From positions 124,001-188,000 of the forward strand of contig NZ_JAHBBG010000001.1 of the NCBI RefSeq assembly GCF_019331715.1: a DNA stretch of 64,000 nt, written 5' to 3'. A program made the translations under genes and the position numbers. Positions within the stretch are counted from its first letter, which is position 1; each line of letters opens with the position of its first letter. Below are positions 1 to 8,127 of this stretch, one piece after another. The notes under the pieces were generated by a model. It did not search any database, was not told the DNA's origin, and was given only the letters and a program-made list of their open reading frames with translations. The stretch comes from Bifidobacterium simiiventris. GTDB taxonomy: Bacteria > Actinomycetota > Actinomycetes > Actinomycetales > Bifidobacteriaceae.

Positions 1-1
1 T

Positions 2-370
2 CAGGAGTATGGTTCGTTCCTGTTCACCGGCGAAACGGTCACACGAGGGTACCAGCTCGTGCGCGATGCGGTCATCTTCACGAACCTGCGCATGATCTTC
101 ATCGACAAGCAGGGCGCGACCGGCGCGAAGATGCGGTTCAAGACGGTTCATCTCGACAGCATCATCGATGTGGAGGTCGAAACGGCCGGTGCCATCGCCG
201 ACGATTCGGAGATCAACATCACGTATCTGGAGGACGTGTACCAACGCAAGAACGGTCAGGAGACCTTCAAGCAGATCAAGCTCGAGTTCCCGAAGAACTA
301 TGACGTCGCCTCGCTCTACCGGTGGATCGGCGACATCACGATCGAGAACCGCCGTCGCATCAACGCATAG
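2..370 (+). CDS. Bacterial PH-domain protein, 5' truncated by window edge
   Basis: The reading frame is open from base 2, so the gene starts outside the window; the GTG at 59 is only an internal codon. The visible 122 residues have the pattern of the bacterial PH domain (PF08000-like): a hydrophobic stretch reading RDAVIFTNLRMIFIDKQG, then KMRFKTVHLDSI and alternating beta strands, ending in a charged helix (YRWIGDITIENRRR). Such small proteins have no agreed function. It lies 10 bp upstream of the DUF4236 gene, probably in one transcript that ends at the hairpin at 570-606. Confidence 0.8.
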   Translation, partial: QEYGSFLFTGETVTRGYQLVRDAVIFTNLRMIFIDKQGATGAKMRFKTVHLDSIIDVEVETAGAIADDSEINITYLEDVYQRKNGQETFKQIKLEFPKNYDVASLYRWIGDITIENRRRINA

Positions 371-380
371 GAGCAAGACC

Positions 381-563
381 ATGGGCTTTCTGTTCCGCAA
401 GAGCAAGTCGCTCGGCAAGGGCGTGCGTCTGAACCTCGGCAAGAAGGGTGTAAGCGTGAGCGTCAAGTTCGGCAACACGACCGTCAATTCGAAGGGGCGC
501 GTCACCACGCGGCTCGCGCCGGGCGTCTCCTACACGACCAGTCTCAAGAAGAAACGCAAATGA
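381..563 (+). CDS. DUF4236 small basic protein
   Basis: A 60-residue, strongly basic protein starting MGFLFRKSKSLGKGVRLNL, the hallmark of DUF4236 (short phi-R-F-R-K-S start, glycine-rich strands, GVSYTT near the end). Function unknown; members occur singly or fused to larger proteins, often in accessory regions. The ATG follows a GGAG (371-375 region) and begins 10 bp after the PH-domain gene, so the two are probably co-transcribed. A different-frame overlap of 168-563 is not coding. Confidence 0.85.
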   Translation: MGFLFRKSKSLGKGVRLNLGKKGVSVSVKFGNTTVNSKGRVTTRLAPGVSYTTSLKKKRK

Positions 564-569
564 CACAAG

Positions 570-606
570 AAAGCCCCGGTCGCTCGTCCGCGAGCGCCGG
601 GGCTTT
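570..606 (+). terminator. Rho-independent terminator after DUF4236 gene
   Basis: GC-rich stem (GCCCCGG...CCGGGGC with an inner CGCTCG/CGAGCG stem) followed by TTTT, starting 7 bp after the stop codon. Confidence 0.85.
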
Positions 607-616
607 TCGTGTTTGG

Positions 617-1234
617 TCAGTGTTTCATGCTTCTCGTAAGGACACGGAATCTTTCTGCTCTGATCTTGCTGCACCATTGTTCGGGCGTCATGAGCGTCAT
701 TGGCGGGATGATGTCTGGCTTTCGCGGTTCGAGGGCTTGGATCATTTTTCGGTCATAGGTGAGGCATATTCGCTGGTATAGCGCCGATTCCGGGTGTACG
801 TCGGCGAGGCATTTCATCACGCTTCCGTCTTCGTAGTCCAGTGGCGGGTTCAGGTATGCGCCGTTTCGTGGCATTATCACCCCGCCGGTCGTTTTGACGA
901 GGCTGTATATCATTTCGATGATGGGCTGTGCTTCATCGAAGCTCCATCCGAGTCCCGAATCCTCCGCCGACCCCTGTCCTTTTGGCTGTTTGGCCTTATA
1001 GGCCACGGTTTCGAGGATGTGGGTACCGGAGCATATTTCGATCGGAGATCCGTCGGGAAAAGGCTCTAGAAGCGTTGCGAATGTGCAGAATACGTCGCTT
1101 TCGTTGCGTCTGCTTTTGGCTTCCTTCAACCTGTTTTGAAAGTCGTCAATGGTGAAGCCGCGGCCCAGTTCGCGAGCCGCGGTGAGGTAGACATTGACGT
1201 CGGGGACGACGACGTATGGGGTGTGCTGCGGCAT
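617..1234 (-). CDS. PIN-like toxin of a Panacea-type toxin-antitoxin pair
   Basis: 205-residue protein. The spaced acidic residues expected of a PIN-fold RNase are visible: Asp12 in VVVPDVNVYL, Glu75 in HILETVAYK, Asp133/Asp136 in DYEDGSVM and Asp161 in LTYDRKM. The frame is open further upstream, but the ATG at 1234 has GAGGA seven bases ahead and lies 10 bp after the DUF4065 stop codon, the normal antitoxin-then-toxin order. Inferred to be the toxin: a metal-dependent endoribonuclease held inactive by the upstream protein. Family assignment rests on motif reading only; a related VapC-like nuclease with another role is possible. Confidence 0.7.
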   Translation of the reverse strand: MPQHTPYVVVPDVNVYLTAARELGRGFTIDDFQNRLKEAKSRRNESDVFCTFATLLEPFPDGSPIEICSGTHILETVAYKAKQPKGQGSAEDSGLGWSFDEAQPIIEMIYSLVKTTGGVIMPRNGAYLNPPLDYEDGSVMKCLADVHPESALYQRICLTYDRKMIQALEPRKPDIIPPMTLMTPEQWCSKIRAERFRVLTRSMKH

Positions 1235-1244
1235 CGGGCAATCC

Positions 1245-1823
1245 TCAGGAAAGGGTAAGGACACGTGCGTTCCGACGGGCGCGGGCGAACAGTTCGTCAT
1301 ACGCGTCCTCGTTTTCCTGCGGCTTGCAGTAATTGCCCGGCGTATGATCAGAAGCGGTTTGCGCTCTGGTCTCCGCATCAAGCTCATAGTCGGGCCACGC
1401 TTTCACCAGCTCATTCCATGGAATGGGACGGAACGGGCCTTTTTCCTGATAGTACTTGGACCATGGCCCCATGTCATGAGTGGCGTTCACCAGATTTCCC
1501 GGACTCAGAGGCGCGAATTCCCCCCATATACGGGAAAGAGTGTCAAGCTGTTCGTCGGTCAGCGGCCTGAGCTCCGTACGAGGTTCGCGGATATCGCTAT
1601 CCCCGGAATCACCATACACGCTGCGAACGGCTTCGGTGACGGGGCCGTACGGGTATGCCATCACGTCCTCATCATAGAGCTTCTCGTGATTGTCATAACC
1701 GTACAGGCTCTGGGAAAGCGATACGAGCTTCTGCAGAGCCAATCTACTGATCGGGCACCCCTCCCGCTCGGCGACCGCGATGAACCACGCGGCCACATCG
1801 AGGCTGCTCAGTTGATTCGTCAT
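1245..1823 (-). CDS. Panacea (DUF4065/SocA-like) domain antitoxin
   Basis: 192 residues. The N-terminal 100 carry the Panacea signature: DVAAWFIAVAE, ISRLALQKLVSLSQSL, then MAYPYGPVTEAVRSVYGD (family consensus LQKL-Y and A--GPV---VY). Panacea domains neutralise many unrelated toxins; SocA adapts its toxin to ClpXP. First gene of a two-gene operon with the PIN-like protein. SD AAGGTGA lies six bases before the ATG and a strong sigma-70-type promoter at 1862-1891. The region is visibly more AT-rich than the flanks, in line with horizontal acquisition with the neighbouring integrase. Confidence 0.82.
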   Translation of the reverse strand: MTNQLSSLDVAAWFIAVAEREGCPISRLALQKLVSLSQSLYGYDNHEKLYDEDVMAYPYGPVTEAVRSVYGDSGDSDIREPRTELRPLTDEQLDTLSRIWGEFAPLSPGNLVNATHDMGPWSKYYQEKGPFRPIPWNELVKAWPDYELDAETRAQTASDHTPGNYCKPQENEDAYDELFARARRNARVLTLS

Positions 1824-1861
1824 GACAGGTCACCTTCTACAATAATTGACACGAAACGGGT

Positions 1862-1891
1862 ATTATACGACTCTTTTTCTCTCATTGTAAA
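1862..1891 (-). promoter_or_regulatory. Promoter of the Panacea/PIN operon
   Basis: On the minus strand TTTACA (1886-1891), an 18-bp spacer and a perfect TATAAT (1862-1867), about 40 bp before the antitoxin ATG. Confidence 0.7.
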
Positions 1892-1935
1892 AGGGATTGC
1901 GCCAAATATAGCTACTCGTGTCCTTTTTATCCGTT

Positions 1936-1967
1936 GCGTGAAACATTCAGCGAGACGTGTTTCACGC
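1936..1967 (-). terminator. Inverted repeat overlapping the integrase stop
   Basis: 9-bp arms GCGTGAAAC (1936-1944) and GTTTCACGC (1959-1967). It overlaps the last codons of the integrase gene. There is no T-run after the stem, so it may be a factor-dependent terminator or a protein-binding site. Confidence 0.4.
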
Positions 1968-3314
1968 CGGCGATACGCGGCCATGTGGCCTATTGGACCC
2001 ATCGTCGTGCGGACCGGGGCCGGTCCTGCCACGGAGGTCGGCGAGGCGCCGCCTGAGTTCCCTGTTCTCGGTTTCGAGCTTGCTGATCTGCCGGCGGTTG
2101 TCCTCGATGCGGGCGCGCAGGGCGTCGGGGTCGTCGCCGTCGGGGATGAGCCGGCCGAGACGGTCGGCGAGCTCCTGCGAGCGCTGGGTGACGGCGTGTT
2201 GGTAGCGCATGGCCATTTGCGGGGTGGAATGGCCGGCGGCGTCCATGAGTTCTCGGACGGTGGCTCCTTCTTGGGCGAGGAGGGTGAGGGCGGTGTGGCG
2301 TAGGTCGTGGAAGCGTAGGTCGGGGCGGCCGGCTTTGCGGCGTGCGGTGTCATACCATGCGCGGAGCGTGTTGGGGTGGAGTGGTTTGGCGGGGTCGTTG
2401 ACGGAGGGGAATAGGAAGCTGTCGGGGTCCGGGCCGGTTTGTTCGAGGAGTGTTCGGATGGTGGGGATGAGTTGGGGCGGGATGGTTTCGTCGCGGTTGC
2501 TGTTGTCGGTTTTGGGTTTGCCGGTCAGAACGTTGCCGCTCATGGTCTTGCGGCTTTCGCGGATGGCGAGGGTGCGGGTGTCGAGTCGGATGCTGCGGCG
2601 GCGCAGGGCGCATACCTCGCCGATTCTCAGGCCGTTGCAGAACACGGAGATGTAGATGCTGGCCGCGTATCGGGCGGGCATGTTGTCGTGGATGACGCGC
2701 AGCTGTTCGACGGTGGCGGGGATGGTTTCGGTTTTGCGCCGGTGCTTCGGCGTGGTGATGTTGCAGGGGTTGGCGGGGATGAGGGGTGGTTCGCCGTCGC
2801 GGCCGGGTTTGCTGGCGGTGTTGAGGATCGCGTTGAGGGTCTTGAGCGCGTTGATGCACATGCTGGGCTGGGTGTGGTCCAGCCCGTCCCACCATCGATC
2901 GATGTCGCGGCTGGTGATCTCGGTCAGCCGCATGCGCCCGAACGTGGGCAGCACGTGGTTCTCCGCGTCCTTGCGGAGCCGGTAGCGAGTGCCGGCCTCC
3001 AACGGCTGGCCGGCCGGCGTGCGACGGTTCTCGATCCATTGTTCGAAGTAGTCGGCGAAGGTCAGCGAGCGCGTGATCTGTTCGCGTCGGATCGTTTTTT
3101 CGGGTTGCCATGTGCCGGCTTCGATGGAGATGCGGGCCTGTCTGAGCCATGCGCGTGCCCCGTCCTCGTCGTCGGGGTCGAAGTTGGCGTATTGGCGTTC
3201 CTTGAGGCCGGGCCATTTGCCGAACGCCCATATGGGTGTGAGGTAGCTGGCCTCGATGTATTTGGGTGTGGTCTTGTTGGGTTTGAGTCGGATCGCGCCG
3301 AATCGTTTGGGCAT
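1962..3314 (-). CDS. Tyrosine-type site-specific integrase
   Basis: 450 residues. There is an N-terminal arm-binding segment, then a SAM-like core-binding domain, then the catalytic domain with Arg in NGLRIGEVCAL, the HxxR box in HDLRHTALTLL, and GHSTPQMAMRYQH holding the Tyr nucleophile. The last 60 residues form a short coiled coil (RQISKLETENRELRRRLADL). Start ATG 3314 follows GGGGGAG. The gene reads away from ssrA, whose 3' end is 180 bp upstream; tmRNA 3' ends are favoured attB sites. The partner att repeat was not found, so the element probably extends left of the window. Confidence 0.95.
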   Translation of the reverse strand: MPKRFGAIRLKPNKTTPKYIEASYLTPIWAFGKWPGLKERQYANFDPDDEDGARAWLRQARISIEAGTWQPEKTIRREQITRSLTFADYFEQWIENRRTPAGQPLEAGTRYRLRKDAENHVLPTFGRMRLTEITSRDIDRWWDGLDHTQPSMCINALKTLNAILNTASKPGRDGEPPLIPANPCNITTPKHRRKTETIPATVEQLRVIHDNMPARYAASIYISVFCNGLRIGEVCALRRRSIRLDTRTLAIRESRKTMSGNVLTGKPKTDNSNRDETIPPQLIPTIRTLLEQTGPDPDSFLFPSVNDPAKPLHPNTLRAWYDTARRKAGRPDLRFHDLRHTALTLLAQEGATVRELMDAAGHSTPQMAMRYQHAVTQRSQELADRLGRLIPDGDDPDALRARIEDNRRQISKLETENRELRRRLADLRGRTGPGPHDDGSNRPHGRVSPA

Positions 3315-3453
3315 CGCTCCCCCGTCCGTTCGTGTGGCGTGGTTTTTCTACCACATCTTCTACCACACATGATAGTGCGTTATTCGGCGTGTTTTGACGG
3401 AAAAACGACGTTTTTGGTTATCGGGGAATGTCTCGAAAACGTTGGTATTTCAA

Positions 3454-3486
3454 CAAAAAAGCGCCGCCCCTTTCGGAGCGGCGCTT
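3454..3486 (-). terminator. ssrA terminator
   Basis: Stem AAGCGCCGC/GCGGCGCTT (3459-3467, 3478-3486) followed on the minus strand by TTTTTT, eight bases beyond the tmRNA 3' end. Confidence 0.8.
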
Positions 3487-3493
3487 GTGTTAG

Positions 3494-3887
3494 TGGAGAT
3501 GCGGGGAATTGAACCCCGGTCCGGTAACCGTACCCTCAGTCTTCTACGTGCGTAGTCTGCTGGCCGTGCGGCGGTTTTTCTGCCCCCATCTGTGTCGCAG
3601 ACAACCGATGGCGAGCATATTCGCAGTTAAAGTCCCGACACAGCCCTGCAACGCAGCTGCATCAGCAAGTCTTCTTAACGACGCTCAGCATCCTCCCAAA
3701 GACGAGGAGGAGTGAACGGAGCGGCTGCTCACTGGTTAATCCTGGCGCGAAGCTCAGGCAGCGAGAGCGAACTCAGTGCGGTTAGATTTAGCACTTATTC
3801 TTTTGCCGGGGGCATCCACGAGCGGACCCGGCGTTCTCGGCACGCTTCCCTGCGACGAACAGGTCACCGTCGAAACCGATCATCCCC
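3494..3887 (-). ncRNA. ssrA: Transfer-messenger RNA (tmRNA)
   Basis: The 5' end at 3887 starts GGGGATGATCGGTTTCGACGG and the 3' end gives GGGGTTCAATTCCCC followed by ATCTCCA, so the acceptor stem pairs GGGGAT with ATCTCC. CCA does not appear to be encoded (the next bases are CTA). The tag frame runs from GCT at 3792 down to TGA at 3754 and decodes AKSNRTEFALAA, the bifidobacterial tag with the usual ALAA degron. It rescues stalled ribosomes with SmpB. Its 3' end adjoins the integrase gene and is the likely attachment site. Confidence 0.97.
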
Positions 3888-3895
3888 AATCTTGA

Positions 3896-3901
3896 ATTAT
3901 C
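3896..3901 (-). promoter_or_regulatory. -10 box of ssrA
   Basis: GATAAT on the minus strand, eight bases before the tmRNA 5' end. No good -35 is visible. Confidence 0.5.
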
Positions 3902-4003
3902 AAGCTTCCGTTTGCACGGACATTTCAGTATATGCTGAATATGCGCTGCCGCCAAATCCACGGCGTCGGCGTGTCGCCGACGGTCCGCATGCCGACGTCC
4001 TGT

Positions 4004-4339
4004 TCACGCGAACACGGTCTGCACGAGCACCATGTACAGGATGGTGCCGCCCGCGATCGACAGCAGCATGTTCTTCTTCCACGCATGCAACCCGATGATC
4101 GCCAGCATCGAGATCGCCTCGGGTATGCCGTGGCCGCCCGAGGTCAGCGACACATCCTTGAGCGAGTACACGACCAGCAGTCCGGTCATCGCATACGGCA
4201 GCACCCTGCCGAGATAGCGCACGAACCGCGGCGGCTCCTTCGATTCGGGAAACAGCAGGAACGGCACAAACCTGGTGAGCATCGTGCCCAACGCGACGAC
4301 CGCGATCGTCACCACCGCCTGCCATACGCTCATCGTCAT
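4004..4339 (-). CDS. azlD: Branched-chain amino acid export subunit AzlD
   Basis: 111 residues with four hydrophobic segments (about 5-24, 46-62, 72-88, 92-110) and the AzlD pattern [11 protein letters not shown] followed by [21 protein letters not shown]. It pairs with AzlC to export branched-chain amino acids and analogues. The ATG overlaps the azlC stop (ATGA), implying translational coupling. A second ATG two codons in (4333) is also possible. The reading frame is open upstream within azlC but not coding there. Confidence 0.92.
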   Translation of the reverse strand: MTMSVWQAVVTIAVVALGTMLTRFVPFLLFPESKEPPRFVRYLGRVLPYAMTGLLVVYSLKDVSLTSGGHGIPEAISMLAIIGLHAWKKNMLLSIAGGTILYMVLVQTVFA

Positions 4340-5151
4340 CGTCCGGTCTCCTTCTCCCGTCCGTCCCGTTCGCCGCCCGCGACCGCGCCATCCTCGGCCG
4401 CCCCGGTCTTCCCATCCGTCTTCATATCGTCCAAATACGGCCGCAGACCGACGAACAACGCCAGCATCAATACCAGCGAGGGGATCATGAACCGGTCCGC
4501 GCCGAACGCCAGCAGGCACACGGCCGACGCGAGCACGCCGACCATCGCCGGCATATGCCGCCGCTGGCCCATCCACTGGTCGAGGAAGATCACCAGAAAC
4601 AGCGCGGTCAGCACGAATTCGATGCCGCGCGTCGAAAACGGCAGCAGTCCGCCGACCAACCATCCGATCGCCGTGCCGCCGATCCAATACCAGCGGTTGA
4701 GCAGCGAGACGAACAGCATGAACCAGCCGCGGTCCACGCTGTCCGGGATCTTCGCGGACGAGTTGATCGCGAACGTCTCGTCGCACATCGCGAAGATCAG
4801 GTACGGCTTCTTCCATCCCATGCTGCGGAAGGGCCCCAGCATCGACAGCCCGTAGAACAGATGCCGGGCGTTGACCATGATCGCCAGCAGGAACGCGGCG
4901 ATCGGGTCGAACGCCGACAGCAGCAGGTTCACGGTGACGAATTCCATCGATCCGGCGAAGATGAAGAACGCCATCGAGACCGGATACCAGAACGCGAAGC
5001 CCTTGGCGTGCATGAGCAGGCCGTACGAGCAGCCGAGAAACAGGAAGCCGGCGGCGATCGGCAGGGTCAGCGGCATCGCGGCCCCGAACGCGCGGGATAT
5101 CACTCCCCCGCCGTTGCTGTCATGTGTGCCGTCACCGCCCGTAAGCCGCAT
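4336..5151 (-). CDS. azlC: Branched-chain amino acid exporter subunit AzlC
   Basis: Polytopic membrane protein, 271 residues. Core motifs include [30 protein letters not shown] and [12 protein letters not shown], typical of the AzlC family. I chose ATG 5151, which has GGGAGG five bases upstream, over ATG 5172, which has no Shine-Dalgarno. The C-terminus is a hydrophilic charged tail ([11 protein letters not shown]...). It overlaps azlD by four bases. Confidence 0.92.
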   Translation of the reverse strand: MRLTGGDGTHDSNGGGVISRAFGAAMPLTLPIAAGFLFLGCSYGLLMHAKGFAFWYPVSMAFFIFAGSMEFVTVNLLLSAFDPIAAFLLAIMVNARHLFYGLSMLGPFRSMGWKKPYLIFAMCDETFAINSSAKIPDSVDRGWFMLFVSLLNRWYWIGGTAIGWLVGGLLPFSTRGIEFVLTALFLVIFLDQWMGQRRHMPAMVGVLASAVCLLAFGADRFMIPSLVLMLALFVGLRPYLDDMKTDGKTGAAEDGAVAGGERDGREKETGR

Positions 5152-5298
5152 GTCGCCTCCCGTTGTGCCCATTCGCCGGTTTGCCGTGACCTTATCTTAG
5201 ACCGCACGGCGACCGGACGCGGGATGTGTTCGGCAGACAGACGGCGAACCGTCGTTCGGCGATCGGATCGGCCAGGCGGCGCACGGCGCGCCCCGCCG

Positions 5299-6330
5299 TC
5301 ACCCGGCCAGCGGCAAGGTGATGAGCATCGTGGTGCCGTCCGGCGACGACGATTCGACGTCCAGCGTGCCGCCGTAGCGGTCGGCCACGTCTCGGGCGAG
5401 CGCCAGTCCCAGCCCGTAGCCCTGGTGCGCGGTGCCATCGTCGTCGCGGGCGAAGCGGCGGAACAGCCGTTCGGGGTCGCCGCCGATGCCCGGCCCGCGG
5501 TCGCTCACGCGGATCGCCGCGTCGCCGTGCCGGTAGCCGAGCGACACCGTGACCTCGGTGCCGTCCGGCGCGTGCGCGACCGCGTTGTCGAGCACGGCCA
5601 CGACGCAGCGTGACAGGCCGACCGCGTTGCCGGAGACGACGAAGTGGTTCCGTTCGCCGTCGATGCGGATGGCGATCGTCACGCCGCGTTTGTCGGCGAG
5701 CGGACGTACCGCGTCGGCGGACTGTTCGATCACGCCGACGAGCGCGACCGGTTCGGTGTTGACCGCGCCGCGGGCGGCGACGAGCAGGTCGGTGAGGATC
5801 GCGTTCATGCGGTCGACGTCGCCGCGCAGGTCGATGAGCGGCTTGTCGATGCTCTGGCCGTGCGAGCGGCGGAAGTCGATGAGATCGATGCGTGTGGAGA
5901 TGACGGCGAGCGGGGTTTTCAGCTCGTGGCTGGCGTCGGCGACGAAATCCTTTTGCAGGGCGAAGGCGCGTTCGAGCGGTTCGACCTCCTTGCGCGAGTA
6001 ATGCCAGCCGACGATGGCGACGGCGGCGATCACGCCGGCGACGAACAGGAGGGTGAAGGCGACGGCCTTGCGCGTGTCGATGACCATCATGCCGGAGCCG
6101 AACTGTTCGGTCACGGACATGGCGTTGGGGTCGAGGCCGCGTTCGGTGAATTCGTGGCGTGAGCCGAGCAGCACGCCGGCGACGAACAGGATGCCGCCGA
6201 GGAGGGTGACGATGCTCATGGCGATGGTCATGCGCAGGCTGATCAGTCCGGCTTTGGTGTGGTTGAGCCGCAGTCCGTTGTGTATGGTGGCGGCGATGCG
6301 GTGCCATCCGTGGGATGTCGTGTCGTTCAT
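5299..6330 (-). CDS. Membrane sensor histidine kinase
   Basis: 343 residues: TM1 about 36-57, a short extracytoplasmic loop of about 30 residues, TM2 about 89-109, then a dimerisation domain with DASHELKTPLAVI (His135) and an ATPase domain with N box VLDNAVAHA, G1 DRGPGIGGD and G2 GYGLGLALA. There is no room for a standard HAMP domain between TM2 and the H box. The tiny loop suggests an intramembrane-sensing or partner-dependent kinase. It lies 39 bp after the response regulator gene and forms an operon with it. Signal unknown; the divergent neighbour is a FetAB-like ABC pair. Confidence 0.93.
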   Translation of the reverse strand: MNDTTSHGWHRIAATIHNGLRLNHTKAGLISLRMTIAMSIVTLLGGILFVAGVLLGSRHEFTERGLDPNAMSVTEQFGSGMMVIDTRKAVAFTLLFVAGVIAAVAIVGWHYSRKEVEPLERAFALQKDFVADASHELKTPLAVISTRIDLIDFRRSHGQSIDKPLIDLRGDVDRMNAILTDLLVAARGAVNTEPVALVGVIEQSADAVRPLADKRGVTIAIRIDGERNHFVVSGNAVGLSRCVVAVLDNAVAHAPDGTEVTVSLGYRHGDAAIRVSDRGPGIGGDPERLFRRFARDDDGTAHQGYGLGLALARDVADRYGGTLDVESSSPDGTTMLITLPLAG

Positions 6331-6369
6331 TGGCTTAGGTTTCTCGTGGGATGTGATGGCGGTTGCCGG

Positions 6370-7095
6370 TCAGTCGGCGAATGGGTTGCCGATGCGGTAG
6401 CCGCGCCCGCGTACCGTGTCGATGATCGCGCGGTCGGTTTTGCCTCGCACGTAGGAGACGTACACGTCGACGGTTCCTGCGTCGGCGCCGTCGGAGAACA
6501 CTTGGCTGAGCAGTTCGTCGCGGGAGAACACGTGATCGGGGGACGCGGCGAGCGTGGCGAGCAGTTTCGTTTCGGAAGTCGTGAGCGAGACGGCGCCGCC
6601 GTCCGGGTCTTCGATGAGGTTCGATCCGGACTTGAGTAGCCAGTCGCCGATCGCGACGCCGGCGGTCTGCGCGTGGAATCCACGCAGCAGCGCGCGCAGC
6701 CGGGCTTCGAGTTCGACGAAGTGGAACGGTTTGGCGAGGTAATCGTTCGCGCCGGAGTCGAGTCCTTCGACGATGTCGTCGACGCCGGACAGGGCGGTGA
6801 GCACGAGCGCCGGCACGGCGATGCCGCTGCCGCGCAGGGTGCGGATGAGATCGAGCCCGTCGCCATCTGGTAGGCGGCGATCCACCACAAGTACATCGTA
6901 ACGGCCGGATTGCAGCCGTTCGCGGGCGGCAGCCAGCGACTCGACCCAGTCCACGCGATAGTCAGGCTCGAGCATCTCGCTGGTCATCGAACCGAGGTTC
7001 GGATCGTCTTCGATCAGCAGCACCGCGGGCAGCAGCAGTCGCATCGGATCGGTCTCGTTCCGGTATCCGGCCGTGCCGGGTTTCGTCTCACTCAT
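6370..7095 (-). CDS. OmpR-family response regulator
   Basis: 241 residues. Receiver domain about 22-140 with acidic pocket ED-D (30-31), phospho-acceptor Asp72 in LVVDRRLPDGDG, Thr in LVLTALSG and Lys in YLAKPFHF. Winged-helix output domain about 148-238 ends in the usual RGRGYRIGNP. First gene of a two-gene operon with the kinase. A shorter start at Met18 (7044) would also keep the whole receiver domain. Confidence 0.95.
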   Translation of the reverse strand: MSETKPGTAGYRNETDPMRLLLPAVLLIEDDPNLGSMTSEMLEPDYRVDWVESLAAARERLQSGRYDVLVVDRRLPDGDGLDLIRTLRGSGIAVPALVLTALSGVDDIVEGLDSGANDYLAKPFHFVELEARLRALLRGFHAQTAGVAIGDWLLKSGSNLIEDPDGGAVSLTTSETKLLATLAASPDHVFSRDELLSQVFSDGADAGTVDVYVSYVRGKTDRAIIDTVRGRGYRIGNPFAD

Positions 7096-7290
7096 CGTCC
7101 ATCACGTTCCTCATTCTAATGGCCGCCGGCATCGTCGTGACCCGCACGGACCGTCGCCGCAAGGGGTTGCGCGAGCGGCTGCCCGACCTTCCTGCTATCG
7201 CATCGTCCACTCAACGCCAAGCCGTCTAAGAGAACGCTTAGAATCGCCGCGAACGGCCGGATCGTCGCGTTTCCTCGTAGCATTGCGAGC

Positions 7291-8127
7291 ATGGAAACAA
7301 GTATTCAGCCATTGTTCACGGCAGAACATGCGACGTGCCGGATGCCGAAGACGACGACGGCCGCGGCGGACGATGCGGTGCGGTTGCCGTCGCTGTTCCG
7401 CGGCTTCGCCCGCAAGCATGACGACGTCGAGTTCAAGACCATTTTCTCCGACGTGGCGTTCGAGCTGCACCGCGGCGACATCGTCGATCTGGTCGGCCCG
7501 TCCGGCACCGGCAAGAGCACACTGCTGACGACCGTCGCACAGCTCAACCCGTATGCGAGCGCCGATCTGACGCTGGAGGGCACGCCAAGCACGGCGATGA
7601 CGCCAGAACGCTGGCGTCGCGAGGTGGCGTATCTGCCGCAGCGGCCGACATTGACCGGTTCGAGCGTGCGCGAGGCGATCCTCATGCCGTTCACGTTGCG
7701 CGTGCACCGGTTCTCCGACGACGGCTCGTCGCTGGAGGAACGCCGGCCGGACGAGGCGACGCTGCGGCGCACGTTGAACACGGTGGGCTGTTCGGACATC
7801 GAGTTGGAGCGGCCGCCGCAGGATCTGTCGGTGGGCCAGCAGGCGCGCGTGTGTCTGCTGCGCACGCTGCTCACGTTGCCGAAGGTGATGCTGGCCGACG
7901 AGGTCGATGCCGGTCTGGACGAGGAGAACGCGGACAAGGTGGGCGAGATTCTCGCGTATGCGGCTCGGGAGAAGGGCATGGCGATCGTGCGCGTGCGGCA
8001 TCGTGCAGCTGATGGCCGTGCGACGCGCACGCTGCATCTCGAGGCGGGTGTGCTGACGGAGATCACGGGGAATGTCACGGCCGGGGCGGCGCATGACGGA
8101 CATATGGAAAGCGAGGCGGCGCGATGA
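7291..8127 (+). CDS. ABC transporter ATP-binding protein, FetA/YbbL-like
   Basis: 278 residues with Walker A GPSGTGKST (about 70), Q-loop YLPQRP, signature LSVGQQ (Val in place of the usual Gly) and Walker B VMLADEVDAGLD. The H-loop is in VRVRHR. The following gene is an UPF0014 permease overlapping by four bases, the YbbLM/FetAB arrangement linked to iron export and peroxide resistance in E. coli; substrate here is inferred only. No clear Shine-Dalgarno precedes ATG 7291; a later ATG at 7342 is no better. Divergent from the two-component system, which may control it. Confidence 0.88.
   Translation: METSIQPLFTAEHATCRMPKTTTAAADDAVRLPSLFRGFARKHDDVEFKTIFSDVAFELHRGDIVDLVGPSGTGKSTLLTTVAQLNPYASADLTLEGTPSTAMTPERWRREVAYLPQRPTLTGSSVREAILMPFTLRVHRFSDDGSSLEERRPDEATLRRTLNTVGCSDIELERPPQDLSVGQQARVCLLRTLLTLPKVMLADEVDAGLDEENADKVGEILAYAAREKGMAIVRVRHRAADGRATRTLHLEAGVLTEITGNVTAGAAHDGHMESEAAR

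Noticed and set aside
570-616. Left attachment site of the ssrA island
   Set aside because: Only CCCCGGTC is shared with the tmRNA 3' end and it belongs to a terminator stem; too short to be an att core.
3494-3530. tRNA gene
   Set aside because: The GGTTCAATTCCCC arm is the T-arm of tmRNA; no anticodon arm is present and the tag reading frame is found.
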